From positions 1,618,501-1,682,500 of the forward strand of contig NZ_CP109446.1 of NCBI RefSeq assembly GCF_036227265.1: a DNA stretch of 64,000 nt, read 5' to 3'. The DNA is from Streptomyces sp. NBC_01476 (GTDB lineage Bacteria; Actinomycetota; Actinomycetes; Streptomycetales; Streptomycetaceae). The notes under the pieces were generated by a model. The model worked only from the letters and a program-made list of their open reading frames with translations. It was not told the DNA's origin and searched no databases. Below are positions 16,435 through 26,835 of this stretch, piece after piece; positions within the stretch are counted from its first letter, which is position 1, and each line of letters starts with the position of its first letter. The translations under genes were made by a program, and so were the position numbers.

Positions 16435-16653
16435 TCAGCCGAGCCAGCAGCGCCGCACCCGGCCGTGGTCCACGGTGAAGTTCAGCCGTCCGGCCTGGTA
16501 CTCCATCGTCACCACGCCGTCGGTCGGCAGCGTGCGGACCGTGGTCCAGCCGTGCTCACGGGCCCGCGCCACGGCCACCTCTTCCTCAAGGCCGGGATAG
16601 GCGTCCAGGTCGTCGTGCGGATTACTGGCGGAGAAGTTCCCTCGCGGCTCCAT
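16435..16653 (-). CDS. I78-family peptidase inhibitor-like protein
   Basis: 72 residues ending VTMEYQAGRLNFTV, then DHGRVRRCWLG. This matches the C-terminal signature of the I78 (Aspergillus elastase inhibitor) family: RLN then a basic stretch ending in a Cys-Trp-x-Gly. There is no signal peptide, so it would act in the cytosol or has another role. The ATG at 16653 was chosen as the point where conserved sequence begins. It is convergent with the PAP2 gene, 47 nt apart. Confidence 0.78.
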   Translation of the reverse strand: MEPRGNFSASNPHDDLDAYPGLEEEVAVARAREHGWTTVRTLPTDGVVTMEYQAGRLNFTVDHGRVRRCWLG

Positions 16654-16804
16654 AGAGCCACCGTATGCGCCCCGGGCGCGGCTCGGGCGCTGCTCTGGCG
16701 TGAATACCGGTCGGTACCGCATGCGAGGTGCACACAATTCGCGCACATATTCCGCGCGGGATCTCCTGATCGCCGGCCCGGGGAAGCGGTCGGCGCCGGC
16801 TCGT

Positions 16805-18070
16805 TCAGGCGATGTGGCGCCTGACGTTGCGCACCGCCGCCCCGGCGGTGTCCGCCGCCGAGAGCACCGCGCCGAGCCCGCGCCCTGCTCCGGCGTACAG
16901 CCCGGCTCTGGCCCGGTGGCCGGGCCTGGCCCGCTCGGCGAGCAGTGCGCGGAAGAGCCGCAGATGGCGCTCGGCGATCAGCGCCGGGTCGTAGGCCCCG
17001 GCGGCGGTCAGCGCCGCCTGCCCCATCCGCCGCCGGCGGTCGTCGTCCTCGATCAGGGTCAGCAGCGCGGCGGTGATGGCCGCGGTGTCGCGCGGCGGCA
17101 CCAGCAGACCGGTCACCCCGTGCCGGATGATCTCGCGTGGACCCAGCGGGCAGTCCGTGGAGACCACCGGGAGGCCGGCCCGCATGCCCTCGACGACGGT
17201 CATGCCGAAGGACTCGGTGGTGGAGGTGACCGCGAGCAGGGACGCCTTGGCGAGTTCGGGTTCCAGGTCGGCGACCGCACCCATCAAGGTGACGTGGTCG
17301 CCGAGACCGAGCTCGGTGATCAGCGCGGCCAGACTCGCCCGCCGCTCACCGCTGCCGTAGAGCCGCAGCGTCCAGTCGGGGCGGGCGGCACGGACACCGG
17401 CGAAGGCGCGGATCAGGTCGTCGTAGCGCTTGGCCTCGGTGAGCCGGCCCGCGGCGACCACCACGGGCGCGGTGCAGTCGGAGGGCGGGGTGGTCACGGC
17501 CGGCACCCCGTTGGGGATCGCGACGACCCGGGTGCCGGGCATCCTGCGGCGGTAGACCGCGGCGTCGGCGCGGGTGGTGGTGGTGACCGCGTCCAGGCCC
17601 GGGTAGCTGCGGCGCAGCGCGAGCACCAGCCGGGTGGAGTGGGTGTCGAGCGTCAGATGCTCCTGGGCGACCCGGACCAGGCGGCGCGGGGCCTGCCGGG
17701 CGAGGTGCACATTGAGGCCGGGCCGGGTGCCGATCACCACGTCGGTGTCCAGGGAGGTGAGGCAGTCCCCGATGAGTCCGTCGGTGAGCGCGCTGTACAT
17801 CGCGTGCCGGCGGTCGGAGGCCGGGAAGATCGCGGAGGGCCGCTGCCGCCGCGGGTCGTCGCGGACACCGGCCGGGCTGTCCGGCCGCAGGTCGGCGAGA
17901 TACCTCAGCCGGATCTGCGGGTGGTAGGTGAAGTGCGGTTCGTCACGGTCCCGGAAGACCGAGACCACCTCCACCTGGTGCGGGCCGGCGAGCCGGCCGG
18001 CGAGGGTGCAGACGGTGCGGATGGTGCCGCCGATGCCGTAGGCGTTGTTCAGCAAGAAGGCGATACGCAT
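16805..18070 (-). CDS. Family 4 glycosyltransferase
   Basis: 421 residues, GT-B fold. The N-terminal domain opens MRIAFLLNNAYGIGGTIRTV, the Gly-rich acceptor loop. The C-terminal nucleotide-sugar domain has VVVAAGRLTEAKRYDDLI, RLYGSGERR and the ESFGMTVVEGMRAGLPVV motif with the EX7E glutamates. It transfers a sugar from a nucleotide donor to an unknown acceptor, retaining configuration. No other sugar genes are adjacent. The start ATG coincides with the first beta strand, so it is secure. Confidence 0.87.
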   Translation of the reverse strand: MRIAFLLNNAYGIGGTIRTVCTLAGRLAGPHQVEVVSVFRDRDEPHFTYHPQIRLRYLADLRPDSPAGVRDDPRRQRPSAIFPASDRRHAMYSALTDGLIGDCLTSLDTDVVIGTRPGLNVHLARQAPRRLVRVAQEHLTLDTHSTRLVLALRRSYPGLDAVTTTTRADAAVYRRRMPGTRVVAIPNGVPAVTTPPSDCTAPVVVAAGRLTEAKRYDDLIRAFAGVRAARPDWTLRLYGSGERRASLAALITELGLGDHVTLMGAVADLEPELAKASLLAVTSTTESFGMTVVEGMRAGLPVVSTDCPLGPREIIRHGVTGLLVPPRDTAAITAALLTLIEDDDRRRRMGQAALTAAGAYDPALIAERHLRLFRALLAERARPGHRARAGLYAGAGRGLGAVLSAADTAGAAVRNVRRHIA

Positions 18071-18202
18071 GATGGTCCGGGCCCCCGACTCCGATGTCCC
18101 CGAGCCGTCGGATCGCGCCGAGGGCCGGCGGGGCTCACCGCCGACCCTGGCAAGGATGTTTGATTCCTCAGCGGCCGCTGGGGGCCGCGGGGTCCGCGGG
18201 GA

Positions 18203-18925
<723 letters not shown>

Positions 18926-19163
18926 CTAAGCACGCCTCCGCCCCGTAACGGTGGCAACACGACCCGGCGCGGAGCGTGCCCCACCCGGGTGGACCACACT
19001 CGGGCGGGGCACGGACAGGGCACCTGCGGGGCGGCTGGTCACCCGATGGGCGGCCGGGCGCTCACCCCGCCCGTCGCGGGCCCGGCGGCTCGGGTGCGAA
19101 GGACCCGGAGGGCAAGGACTCAACGGGCCCGGAGCACGCGGAGGAGCGGAGGACGCCGCCGGA

Positions 19164-19856
<693 letters not shown>

Positions 19857-19871
19857 TCACTTCGTCAAAGA

Positions 19872-19905
19872 ACGGGCGCCGCCTCCCTCATGAGGCGGCG
19901 CCCGT
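19872..19905 (-). terminator. Perfect 14-bp hairpin in the 5' leader of the Rpf gene
   Basis: ACGGGCGCCGCCTC and GAGGCGGCGCCCGT form a perfect stem with a 6-nt loop. On the minus strand it is followed by TTCTTTG. It lies between the putative promoter (TAGATT at 19942-19947) and the start codon at 19823, so it would sit inside the mRNA leader as an attenuator-like structure. Alternatively it may be a terminator for transcription arriving from upstream. Confidence 0.55.
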
Positions 19906-19941
19906 CCGAACCCGGGCGGTGCACTCTGCACACGGCGGGCG

Positions 19942-19971
19942 AATCTAGGCACGGCCACCGCAGCGGGGCAA
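19942..19971 (-). promoter_or_regulatory. Probable promoter of the Rpf gene at 19164-19823
   Basis: Minus strand TTGCCC (19966-19971), an 18-nt spacer and TAGATT (19942-19947). The -10 box is a good Streptomyces match, while the -35 box shares only TTG and one further base. Confidence 0.4.
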
Positions 19972-20269
19972 ACAATTCCTTTTCGCCGCAGGCCAGTTGG
20001 CGTTTACCGGCGGTAACAAGCGTCGGTTTACGACTCCTTGACGCGCGCGTATCGTCGTATGTACGGAAACTCCGGGCGCTGACCGTGAGTCACCTCACAG
20101 GCCCAATTCGCCCCGCCCATACGTTCGTTCGACGCTCGGTGAGCAAAACGGCCACATTCTCACCGACCGCGACAAGTGGTGGAATGAGATACACCACAAA
20201 CCGTGACTCCTGCCACAGACCATCCGTTGTCACTCAGTGACCGCTGCACCGCACTTCAAGGAGACTCCC
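19972..20269. other. Intergenic region upstream of the 20270 gene
   Basis: About 300 nt less GC-rich than its surroundings. It contains the near-palindrome TTACCGGCGGTAA (near 19996-20008). Promoters for the rightward gene are expected here. I found no riboswitch; specifically, the conserved core of the ydaO-type c-di-AMP switch seen ahead of some rpf genes was not recognisable. Confidence 0.35.
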
Positions 20270-21091
20270 GTGGCGCCCCTGCTCGACGTGAGTGACGAGG
20301 TACGAGCCGAGATCGGCGAGGAGGAGACCGCGCGTCTCCTCACCGGCGAGAACGCGCCGGGCACTTATGACTGCACCTCCTGCCGCACCCCCGGGGACAC
20401 CGGTCAGGAGCCCACCAGCACCGTGCTCTTCGTGGGCGACGAGACGGCCGTACTGGCCTTCGCCCATGCCGCCTGCATCCCGTCCCAGGTGGTGCCGGTC
20501 GCCGAGGCACAGCTGCAGGGCGCGGTGCGCAGCGCCGGGGCGGTGGCGGGCACCCCGGCCGACGCGGGCCCGCACAGCCACCACACCGCCCCTCAGGCAC
20601 CCCCGGAGGCCGGGCCCCGGCAGGCCGTGCTGGGCATCACCTGCGGGCTGATCATCGTCGAGGACCAGCTCCGGCCGGCGCTCGTGGTCGAGCCGACCGG
20701 CCCGGTGTCCCGGGTGGGCTCCGAAAGCGGCGGCGACGACTTCCTGCCGCTGCTGATCGAGCAGGGCTTCGTACCGCAGCTCGATCTGGACGTGCGTCCT
20801 TCGCCGCTGAACGGGTGGTCGGTGCTGCTGGCGATGGGCAAGCTCCACGCCGTGCTGCAGCCCGGCGTGAACGGCGCCCCGGGCACCGCGTGGTGGCAGG
20901 CGCACCAGCCGCTCCAGGTGAGCGACGGCTGGCGGGCCGCGGTCAGCCGCAGCAACGAGGTGTACGTCTACGCCGGGCCGTCCGGCTCCATCGGCCGCCA
21001 GCCCCGCGAGGACCTGATGCGGGACGCGCTGGCGCGCGCCTGTTCCCGCGGCCGGCTGGTGGCCGCGACCATGCCGCTCGCGGGCACCTGA
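20270..21091 (+). CDS. Conserved hypothetical protein
   Basis: 273 residues from a GTG with AAGGAG 6 nt upstream. No signal peptide or membrane span. Near the N-terminus a CTSCRTPG element (a single CxxC) is followed by TSTVLFVGDETAVLAFAHAAC. The middle is a His/Pro/Ala-rich linker, and the C-terminal half has strands such as LGITCGLIIVEDQLRPALVVE and WSVLLAMGKLHAVL. I do not recognise a named family; similar proteins seem restricted to Streptomyces-like genomes. An 8-bp tandem repeat and a strong hairpin follow the stop. Confidence 0.72.
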   Translation: MAPLLDVSDEVRAEIGEEETARLLTGENAPGTYDCTSCRTPGDTGQEPTSTVLFVGDETAVLAFAHAACIPSQVVPVAEAQLQGAVRSAGAVAGTPADAGPHSHHTAPQAPPEAGPRQAVLGITCGLIIVEDQLRPALVVEPTGPVSRVGSESGGDDFLPLLIEQGFVPQLDLDVRPSPLNGWSVLLAMGKLHAVLQPGVNGAPGTAWWQAHQPLQVSDGWRAAVSRSNEVYVYAGPSGSIGRQPREDLMRDALARACSRGRLVAATMPLAGT

Positions 21092-21104
21092 GCGGCATCC
21101 GGCG

Positions 21105-21150
21105 GCTGAGCCGCTGAGCCGCTGAGCCGCTGAGCCGCTGAGCCGCTGAG
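21105..21150. repeat. 8-bp tandem repeat, 5.75 copies
   Basis: Unit GCTGAGCC repeated head to tail between the stop codon of the 20270 gene and its terminator. Exact copies suggest recent slippage, so copy number may vary between strains. Confidence 0.9.
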
Positions 21151-21163
21151 CGGGAACGACCCA

Positions 21164-21196
21164 GGGGGCGTGCACGGGAGTACCGTGCACGCCCCC
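21164..21196. terminator. Strong hairpin terminator
   Basis: Perfect 14-bp stem, GGGGGCGTGCACGG against CCGTGCACGCCCCC, with a GAGTA loop, about 70 nt after the stop of the 20270 gene. No T-tract. Confidence 0.75.
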
Positions 21197-21287
21197 TCGT
21201 CGTGCCGCGCATCCTTGAACCGGTCAAAGATGCGCAATTCAACCGGGCGGCCCGCATCCCGCGGGATCTCCCCTCGTTGGCAGATAC

Positions 21288-21572
21288 GTGCACACCTTTG
21301 ACGCCTCCGCCCGAGCCCCCTACCAGCGCTACATCCCGTCCATGCGCACCGCGCAGGACTCCGCAGGAGGCAGTGGCACCCCGATCTACGACGCGTTGTA
21401 CTCCGAGTACCGCCGCCTCTTCCGTACCCTGCCGGGCGACCGCAGCGACGAGGAACAGCTGGACTTCAGCGGCATCGCCGCCTGGTACAGCGAGTATCAG
21501 CCGGGCGGGCGGCACCGCGGCAACGGCCCGGCGGCACTGCCGCCGGGCCGGGGTGACAACCGGCTCCGCTGA
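21288..21572 (+). CDS. Conserved hypothetical protein near der
   Basis: 94 residues. The central segment RYIPSMRTAQDSAGGSGTPI, then YDALYSEYRRLFRTLPGDRS, is a conserved-looking actinomycete small protein of unknown function, which I recall beside der in Streptomyces. It is hydrophilic with no signal peptide. The GTG at 21288 has no clear ribosome-binding site; an ATG at 21342 is an alternative start. It is convergent with der. Confidence 0.6.
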   Translation: MHTFDASARAPYQRYIPSMRTAQDSAGGSGTPIYDALYSEYRRLFRTLPGDRSDEEQLDFSGIAAWYSEYQPGGRHRGNGPAALPPGRGDNRLR

Positions 21573-21624
21573 GCCGCCGGGGCCGTCCGCCGGCCGGGGA
21601 AGCAGGCGCCCGTCAAGGGCGCCG

Positions 21625-23082
21625 CTACTTCTTGCGGCCGCGCTTCTCCCGCACGCGCACCGACACCTGGATCGGGGTGCCCTCGAAGCCGAACTCCTCG
21701 CGCAGCCGGCGCTCCACGAAGCGCCGGTAGCCCGCCTCCAGGAAGCCGGAGGCGAAGAGCACGAACCGCGGCGGCCTGGTGCCCGCCTGCGTCCCGAAGA
21801 GGATCCGGGGCTGCTTGCCGCCGCGGATCGGGTGCGGGTGGCCGGCCACCAGCTCGCCGAGGAAGGCGTTGAGCCGCCCGGTGGGCACCCGGGTCTCCCA
21901 GCCGGCCAGCGCGGTCTCGATGGCCGGCACCAGCTTCTCCATGTGCCGGCCGGTACGCGCCGAGACATTGACCCGCGGCGCCCACTGCACCTGGACCAGG
22001 TCGCGCTCGATCTCCCGCTCCAGGTAGTAGCGGCGCTCCTCGTCCAGCAGGTCCCACTTGTTGTAGGCGATGACCACCGCCCGGCCCGCTTCGACGGCCA
22101 TGGTGATGATCCGGGTGTCCTGCTCGGCCAGCGACTCGCTGCCGTCGATCAGGATGACCGCGACCTCGGCCTTCTCCAGCGCCGCAGCCGTCCGCAGGGA
22201 GGCGTAGTAGTCGGCGCCCTCGGCCAGGTGCACCCGGCGGCGGATGCCCGCGGTGTCGATGAACTTCCAGGTGACGCCGCCGAGTTCGATCAGTTCGTCG
22301 ACCGGGTCACGGGTGGTGCCCGCAACCTCGTTGACGACCACCCGGTCGCTGCCCGCCACTCGGTTCAGCAGCGAGGACTTGCCGACGTTGGGGCGCCCGA
22401 TCAGGGCCACCCGGCGCGGGCCGCCGACGGTGTCGCCGAACGACATCGCGGGCGCCTCGGGCAGGGCCTCCAAGATGGCGTCGAGCAGGTCGCCGGTGCC
22501 GCGGCCGTGCAGCGAGGAGACCGGGAAGGGCTCGCCGAGGCCGAGATTCCACAGCGCCGCCGCGTCCGCCTCGCCGGAGGGGCCGTCCACCTTGTTGGCG
22601 GCGAGGACGACCGGCTTGCCGGCCCGGCGTAGCAGCTTCACCACGGCCTCGTCGGTGTCGGTGGCGCCGACCGTGGAGTCCACCACGAAGACCACCGCGT
22701 CGGCGGCCTCGATGGCGAACTCGGCCTGCGCGGCGACCGAGGCGTCGATGCCGAGGACGTCCTGCTCCCAGCCGCCGGTGTCCACGATCTTGAAGCGGCG
22801 GCCGTTCCAGTTCGCCTCGTACGTGACCCGGTCGCGGGTGACGCCCGGCCGGTCCTCGACGACGGCCTCGCGGCGGCCGATGATCCGGTTCACCAGCGTC
22901 GACTTGCCGACATTGGGCCGGCCGACGACGGCCAGCACCGGCAGCGGGCCGTGGCCCGCCTCGGCGAGGTCACCGGCCACCTCGTCCAGATCGAGGCCCT
23001 CTTCGGCGGCGAGCTCCATGAACTCGGCGTATTCGGCGTCGCCGAGGGCGCCGATGTCGCCGTGCTCGTCCTGCTGGTCCAT
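21625..23082 (-). CDS. der: Ribosome-biogenesis GTPase Der (EngA)
   Basis: 485 residues with two tandem Ras-like GTPase domains, the hallmark of Der. Domain 1 has [17 protein letters not shown] and NKVDG; domain 2 has [20 protein letters not shown] and NKWD. A KH-like C-terminal domain ends in the basic [10 protein letters not shown]. An acidic N-terminal extension of about 50 residues is typical of actinobacterial forms. It acts in 50S subunit maturation. It lies downstream of cmk-plsC, with GGAGAG before the ATG. Confidence 0.96.
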   Translation of the reverse strand: MDQQDEHGDIGALGDAEYAEFMELAAEEGLDLDEVAGDLAEAGHGPLPVLAVVGRPNVGKSTLVNRIIGRREAVVEDRPGVTRDRVTYEANWNGRRFKIVDTGGWEQDVLGIDASVAAQAEFAIEAADAVVFVVDSTVGATDTDEAVVKLLRRAGKPVVLAANKVDGPSGEADAAALWNLGLGEPFPVSSLHGRGTGDLLDAILEALPEAPAMSFGDTVGGPRRVALIGRPNVGKSSLLNRVAGSDRVVVNEVAGTTRDPVDELIELGGVTWKFIDTAGIRRRVHLAEGADYYASLRTAAALEKAEVAVILIDGSESLAEQDTRIITMAVEAGRAVVIAYNKWDLLDEERRYYLEREIERDLVQVQWAPRVNVSARTGRHMEKLVPAIETALAGWETRVPTGRLNAFLGELVAGHPHPIRGGKQPRILFGTQAGTRPPRFVLFASGFLEAGYRRFVERRLREEFGFEGTPIQVSVRVREKRGRKK

Positions 23083-23208
23083 GAGGTCTCTCCGTCGGTC
23101 GGCGGTGGTGGCTGCCGTAACCAGTGTGGCGGCAACCGGAGCGGTTCCGCGGTCTGCGGCGCCCGGTGTGGGTTCAGGGGGCCCGGCCGGTATCGGCGGG
23201 CCGGGGGT

Positions 23209-23868
23209 TCAGCGGCCGGTGGTCCGCCTGGCGTCGGCCAGGTGCGCGGTCAGCCGCTCCTGGATGCGCGCGGTGGCGGCGTCCAGCGCGCTGCGGGTGC
23301 GGCGCCCGCTGCCGTCGCCCGCTTCGAAGGGTTCACCGAAGACGACGTCGATCCGGGCGCCCAGCGGTGGCAGCGCGCCGACCACCTTGCCCTTGCGGGC
23401 GCTGCCGAGCACCGCGACCGGCACCACGGGCGCGCCGGACCTGACCGCGAAGTACGCCAGGCCCGCCCGCAGCTGGGCGAAGTCGCCGACGCCGCGGGTG
23501 CCCTCGGGGAATATGCCGAGCACGCCGCCGCGCTCCAGGACGCCCAGCGCGTTGGCGATGGCGGTGCGGTCGACGCTGTCCCGGTCGATCTCGATCTGGC
23601 CGATGGAGCGCAGGAAGGGGTCGAGCGGGCCGACGAACGCCTGCTTCTTCACCAGGAAGTGGATCGGGCGGGGGGTGGTGCCGATCAGCATCGGGCCGTC
23701 GACGTTGTGGCTGTGGTTGCCGGCCAGGATCACCGGGCCGTGGGCGGGCACCCGCCAGGCGCCGAGCACCCGGGGCCGCCACAGGCCGTTCATCAGGCCG
23801 ATCCCGATGCCGCGGGCGACAGCGGCGCCGCGCGGGCCCGGCGGCGCGGTGGCGTGCTGGGTGGTCAC
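23209..23868 (-). CDS. plsC: 1-acyl-sn-glycerol-3-phosphate acyltransferase (PlsC-like)
   Basis: 219 residues. The acyltransferase motif I is NHSHNVD (HX4D), and motif III is FPEGTRG, with ILAGNHSHNVDGPMLIG and PVVPVAVLG around them. These catalyse acyl transfer to lysophosphatidic acid in phospholipid synthesis. The GTG start overlaps the cmk stop by 4 nt (GTGA), so translation is coupled to cmk. This cmk-plsC-der order is a recurrent actinobacterial arrangement. One amphipathic N-terminal segment could attach it to the membrane. Confidence 0.9.
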   Translation of the reverse strand: MTTQHATAPPGPRGAAVARGIGIGLMNGLWRPRVLGAWRVPAHGPVILAGNHSHNVDGPMLIGTTPRPIHFLVKKQAFVGPLDPFLRSIGQIEIDRDSVDRTAIANALGVLERGGVLGIFPEGTRGVGDFAQLRAGLAYFAVRSGAPVVPVAVLGSARKGKVVGALPPLGARIDVVFGEPFEAGDGSGRRTRSALDAATARIQERLTAHLADARRTTGR

Positions 23869-24560
23869 CGGGTCGCCCGCTTCTCCTCGACCAGCGTCAC
23901 GACCTGCTCTATGACCTGCTCCAGGGTGAGCGCGGTGGTGTCGACCTCGATCGCGTCGTCGGCCTTGGCCAGCGGGGAGGTCTTGCGGCCGGAGTCGGCG
24001 GCGTCCCGGCGGATCAGCGCGGCCTGGGTGGCGGCGACGCTCTGGGCACCGTTCAGCTCGCCGCTGCGGCGGGCCGCGCGCGCCTCGGCGGACGCGGTGA
24101 GGAAGATCTTCACGGTGGCGCCGGGGAGCACGGTGGTGCCGATGTCGCGGCCCTCCACGACGATGCCGGCGGGGGCGGCGGCAGCGGCGCTGCGCTGATA
24201 GGCGACCATGCGGGCGCGCACCTCGGGCACCGCGCTGACCGCGCTGACCGCGGCGGTGACTTCCTGGGTGCGGATCGGGGCGGCCACGTCCACGCCGTCG
24301 ACGCTGATCGCGGGGTCGCCGGGGTCGGTGCCGGAGACGATCACCGGCTTGTCCACGGCGTCGGCGACCGCGATGGGGTCGTGCACGTCCACGCCATTGC
24401 TGAGCATCCACCAGGTGATCGCCCGGTACTGGGCGCCGGTGTCCAGGTAGCTCAGCCCGAGCTTGGCGGCGACCGCCCTGGAGGTGCTGGACTTGCCCGT
24501 GCCGGAGGGGCCGTCGATGGCGACGATCACCGGGTTCACCGGACTTACCGGATTTTCCAC
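23865..24560 (-). CDS. cmk: Cytidylate kinase
   Basis: 231 residues. The P-loop GPSGTGKSS lies near residue 18, followed by LDTGAQYRA (CMP-binding region). VVEGRDIGTTV and RRDAADSGRKTSPL complete the nucleoside monophosphate kinase signature. It phosphorylates CMP/dCMP to the diphosphates. The GTG start has GGAAGG upstream. The gene is between tyrA and plsC in a probable transcript ending with der. Confidence 0.95.
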   Translation of the reverse strand: MENPVSPVNPVIVAIDGPSGTGKSSTSRAVAAKLGLSYLDTGAQYRAITWWMLSNGVDVHDPIAVADAVDKPVIVSGTDPGDPAISVDGVDVAAPIRTQEVTAAVSAVSAVPEVRARMVAYQRSAAAAAPAGIVVEGRDIGTTVLPGATVKIFLTASAEARAARRSGELNGAQSVAATQAALIRRDAADSGRKTSPLAKADDAIEVDTTALTLEQVIEQVVTLVEEKRATR

Positions 24561-24745
24561 AGGGGTGGACCTTCCTCGTGCACGTAACGTCGGGGGCGCG
24601 GGACTGCCCGGATCGGACGGGCACCCATCCCCCCAAGGTTACCGGCCATGCGGGGGACGGCGTGCCACGGGTTTCCCCCGCCCCTTGCGCGGCCCCGCGC
24701 ACCGCCCGGCGCCGGGGCGCTCCCCGGGCTCCGGACCGGCCGGCC

Positions 24746-25834
24746 TCACGGCTGCCGCAGCGCCCACCCGCGCTCGCGCAGCGCCGCCGTCAGCTTCGGG
24801 GCGCTGCGCGGTTCGACCATGAGCTGGACGAGGCCCGCCTGCCGGCCGGTGGAGTGCTCGATACGGACGTCCTCGATGTTCACACCGGCCGCGCCCGCGT
24901 CGGCGAAGAGGCGGGCGAGTTCGCCGGGCTGGTCGCCGATGAGGACGGCGACGAGCTCGTACGGCTTGGGAGCGCTGCCGTGCTTGCCGGGCACCTTGGC
25001 ACGGCCGGCCTTGCCGCGGCGGAGGACGTCCTCGATGCCGGCCGCGCCGCCGCTGCGCTTGTCGCCGTCGCCGCTCTCCAGGGCGCGCAGCGCGCTGACG
25101 GTCTCGGCGAGGTCGGTGGCGAGGTCGGCGAGGATGTCGGCGACCGGGCCCGGGTTGGCGGCCAGGATGTCCATCCACATGCCCGGCTCCGAGCCGGCGA
25201 TCCGGGTCACATCCAGGATGCCCTGACCGCAGAGCCGTACGGCGGCCTCCTCGGCGTGCTCCAGCCGGGCCGCGACCAGGCTGGAGACGAGCTGCGGGGT
25301 GTGCGAGACCAGGGCCACCGCGCGGTCGTGCGCGTCGGCGTCCATCACCACCGGGACGGCCCGGCACAGGGCGACCAGTTCCAGCGCGAGGTTGAGCACC
25401 TCGGTGTCGGTGGCCGCGGTGGGGGTGAGCACCCAGGGACGCCCCTCGAAGAGGTCGGCGGTGGCCGCCAGCGGCCCGGAGCGCTCCCGGCCGGCCATCG
25501 GGTGCGTGCCGATGTAACGGCCGAGGTCGCAGCCGAGCGCCTCCAGCTCGCGGCGCGGGCCGCCCTTGACGCTGGCGACGTCGAGGTAGCCGCGGCCGAG
25601 CCCGCCGGAGATGGCGTCGGCGAGGGCGGCGGCGACGTGGGCCGGCGGCACCGCGACGATCACCAGGTCGACCGGGGCCCCGGGGCTGCCGGACGTGCCG
25701 GCGCCGAGCGCTTCGGCGGTACGGACCGCGGACTCGTCGTGGTCGGTGAGGTACACGTCGACGCCGCGGGCGGTGAGCGCGAGGGCGGCGGAGGTGCCCA
25801 TCAGCCCGGTTCCGATGACGAGCGCGGTCCTCAC
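24746..25834 (-). CDS. tyrA: Prephenate dehydrogenase with ACT domain
   Basis: 362 residues. The NAD-binding GIGxxG-type motif VIGTGLMGTSAALAL opens the protein. GTHPMAGRERSG and VSHTPQLVSS are hallmark prephenate dehydrogenase segments. A C-terminal ACT domain (about 293-355, YELVAVLIGDQPGELARLFA) suggests allosteric control by tyrosine. It converts prephenate to 4-hydroxyphenylpyruvate. The GTG at 25834 was chosen because the Rossmann fold starts at once and GAGGA lies upstream; a second GTG at 25849 is possible. Confidence 0.93.
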   Translation of the reverse strand: MRTALVIGTGLMGTSAALALTARGVDVYLTDHDESAVRTAEALGAGTSGSPGAPVDLVIVAVPPAHVAAALADAISGGLGRGYLDVASVKGGPRRELEALGCDLGRYIGTHPMAGRERSGPLAATADLFEGRPWVLTPTAATDTEVLNLALELVALCRAVPVVMDADAHDRAVALVSHTPQLVSSLVAARLEHAEEAAVRLCGQGILDVTRIAGSEPGMWMDILAANPGPVADILADLATDLAETVSALRALESGDGDKRSGGAAGIEDVLRRGKAGRAKVPGKHGSAPKPYELVAVLIGDQPGELARLFADAGAAGVNIEDVRIEHSTGRQAGLVQLMVEPRSAPKLTAALRERGWALRQP

Positions 25835-26103
25835 TGTGGCGATCCTCACTGCACGGGGGCACACCGGAGCGGCGGCCCGGTGTCTGGCGGCGGTGTCCTG
25901 CGACGGACGTCCTGGCACACGCGCCCCGCGACAGCGGTCCCGCGGCGGTGTCCTGTGACAAAGGTAATGATGCGCGCCCGCGGGACCGGCCCGCGCCCGC
26001 AGGGCGAGACGCGGGTGTCCGCGGGCCCCGCCTGTCCCTCCGCTCCCCGCAGGAAGCAGCGGTTTCCCCGCGCCGTTCGTACGGCATGGCGATAATCGCC
26101 CTC

Positions 26104-26835
26104 ATGCGCGACTCCCTGGGCCACGCCCTCGTCAGGGACCACACGGTCTACGCCTGTGTCATGGGCTCGCGCGCCTTCGGGCTCGCCACGGACGGCAGCG
26201 ACACCGACCGGCGCGGGATCTTCGTGGCGCCGACCCCGCTGTTCTGGCGCTTCGAGAAGCCGCCGACCCATGTCACCGGGCCGCTGGACGAGCAGTTCTC
26301 CTGGGAGCTGGAGCGGTTCTGCGTGCTCGCGCTGCGGGCCAACCCCAATCTGCTGGAGTGCCTGCACTCACCGCTGGTGGAGTACGCCGACGCGACCGGC
26401 CGCGAACTGCTCGACCTGCGGGGGGCGTTCTTGTCCCGGCGGGCCGAGAGCAGCTTCCGCGGCTACGCGGCCCAGCAGCTGGGCAAGCTGGAGGCCGATC
26501 TGCGTACCCGCGGCGAGCTGCGCTGGAAGCACGCGATGCATCTGCTGCGGCTGCTGATCAGCTGCCGTGACCTGCTGCGGACCGGCCGGCTCACGGTGGA
26601 CGTGGGCGAGCACCGTGAGCGGCTGCTGGCGGTGAAGCGGGGCGAGGTGGGCTGGGAGGAGTTCCAGGCGCGGATCCGTACGCTGCACGAGGAGACGGAC
26701 GCCGCCGCGGCCCGGACGCCGCTGCCGCAGGAGCCGGACCGGGCCCGGGTGGAGGACTTCCTGCTCCGGGTCCGGCGCGCCTCCGCCTCAGCCCCGGTCG
26801 GTGTCCTGGTCCCAGAGTCCGCCCAGCGCCCGTAG
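26104..26835 (+). CDS. RlaP-like DNA polymerase beta-type nucleotidyltransferase (copy 1)
   Basis: 243 residues. MGSRAFGL, then SDTDRRGIFV, gives the GS...DxD active site of the polymerase-beta nucleotidyltransferase superfamily in the YcgL/RlaP branch (RNA-ligase-associated nucleotidyltransferases). The helical C-terminal half carries FRGYAAQQLGKLEADL and KHAMHLLRLLISCRDLL. A GATAAT -10 box ends 7 nt before the ATG at 26104, so I take this leaderless start; an ATG at 26086 overlaps that box. The 3' end overlaps the convergent ADP-ribosylglycohydrolase by 48 nt. The target is unknown: RNA-end modification or a small molecule. Confidence 0.82.
   Translation: MRDSLGHALVRDHTVYACVMGSRAFGLATDGSDTDRRGIFVAPTPLFWRFEKPPTHVTGPLDEQFSWELERFCVLALRANPNLLECLHSPLVEYADATGRELLDLRGAFLSRRAESSFRGYAAQQLGKLEADLRTRGELRWKHAMHLLRLLISCRDLLRTGRLTVDVGEHRERLLAVKRGEVGWEEFQARIRTLHEETDAAAARTPLPQEPDRARVEDFLLRVRRASASAPVGVLVPESAQRP

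Noticed and set aside
25886..25959. 18-bp direct repeat GCGGCGGTGTCCTG with 1 mismatch, as possible att sites.
   Set aside because: The copies are only about 56 bp apart in an intergenic region, with no integrase or tRNA near, so they look like local duplication.
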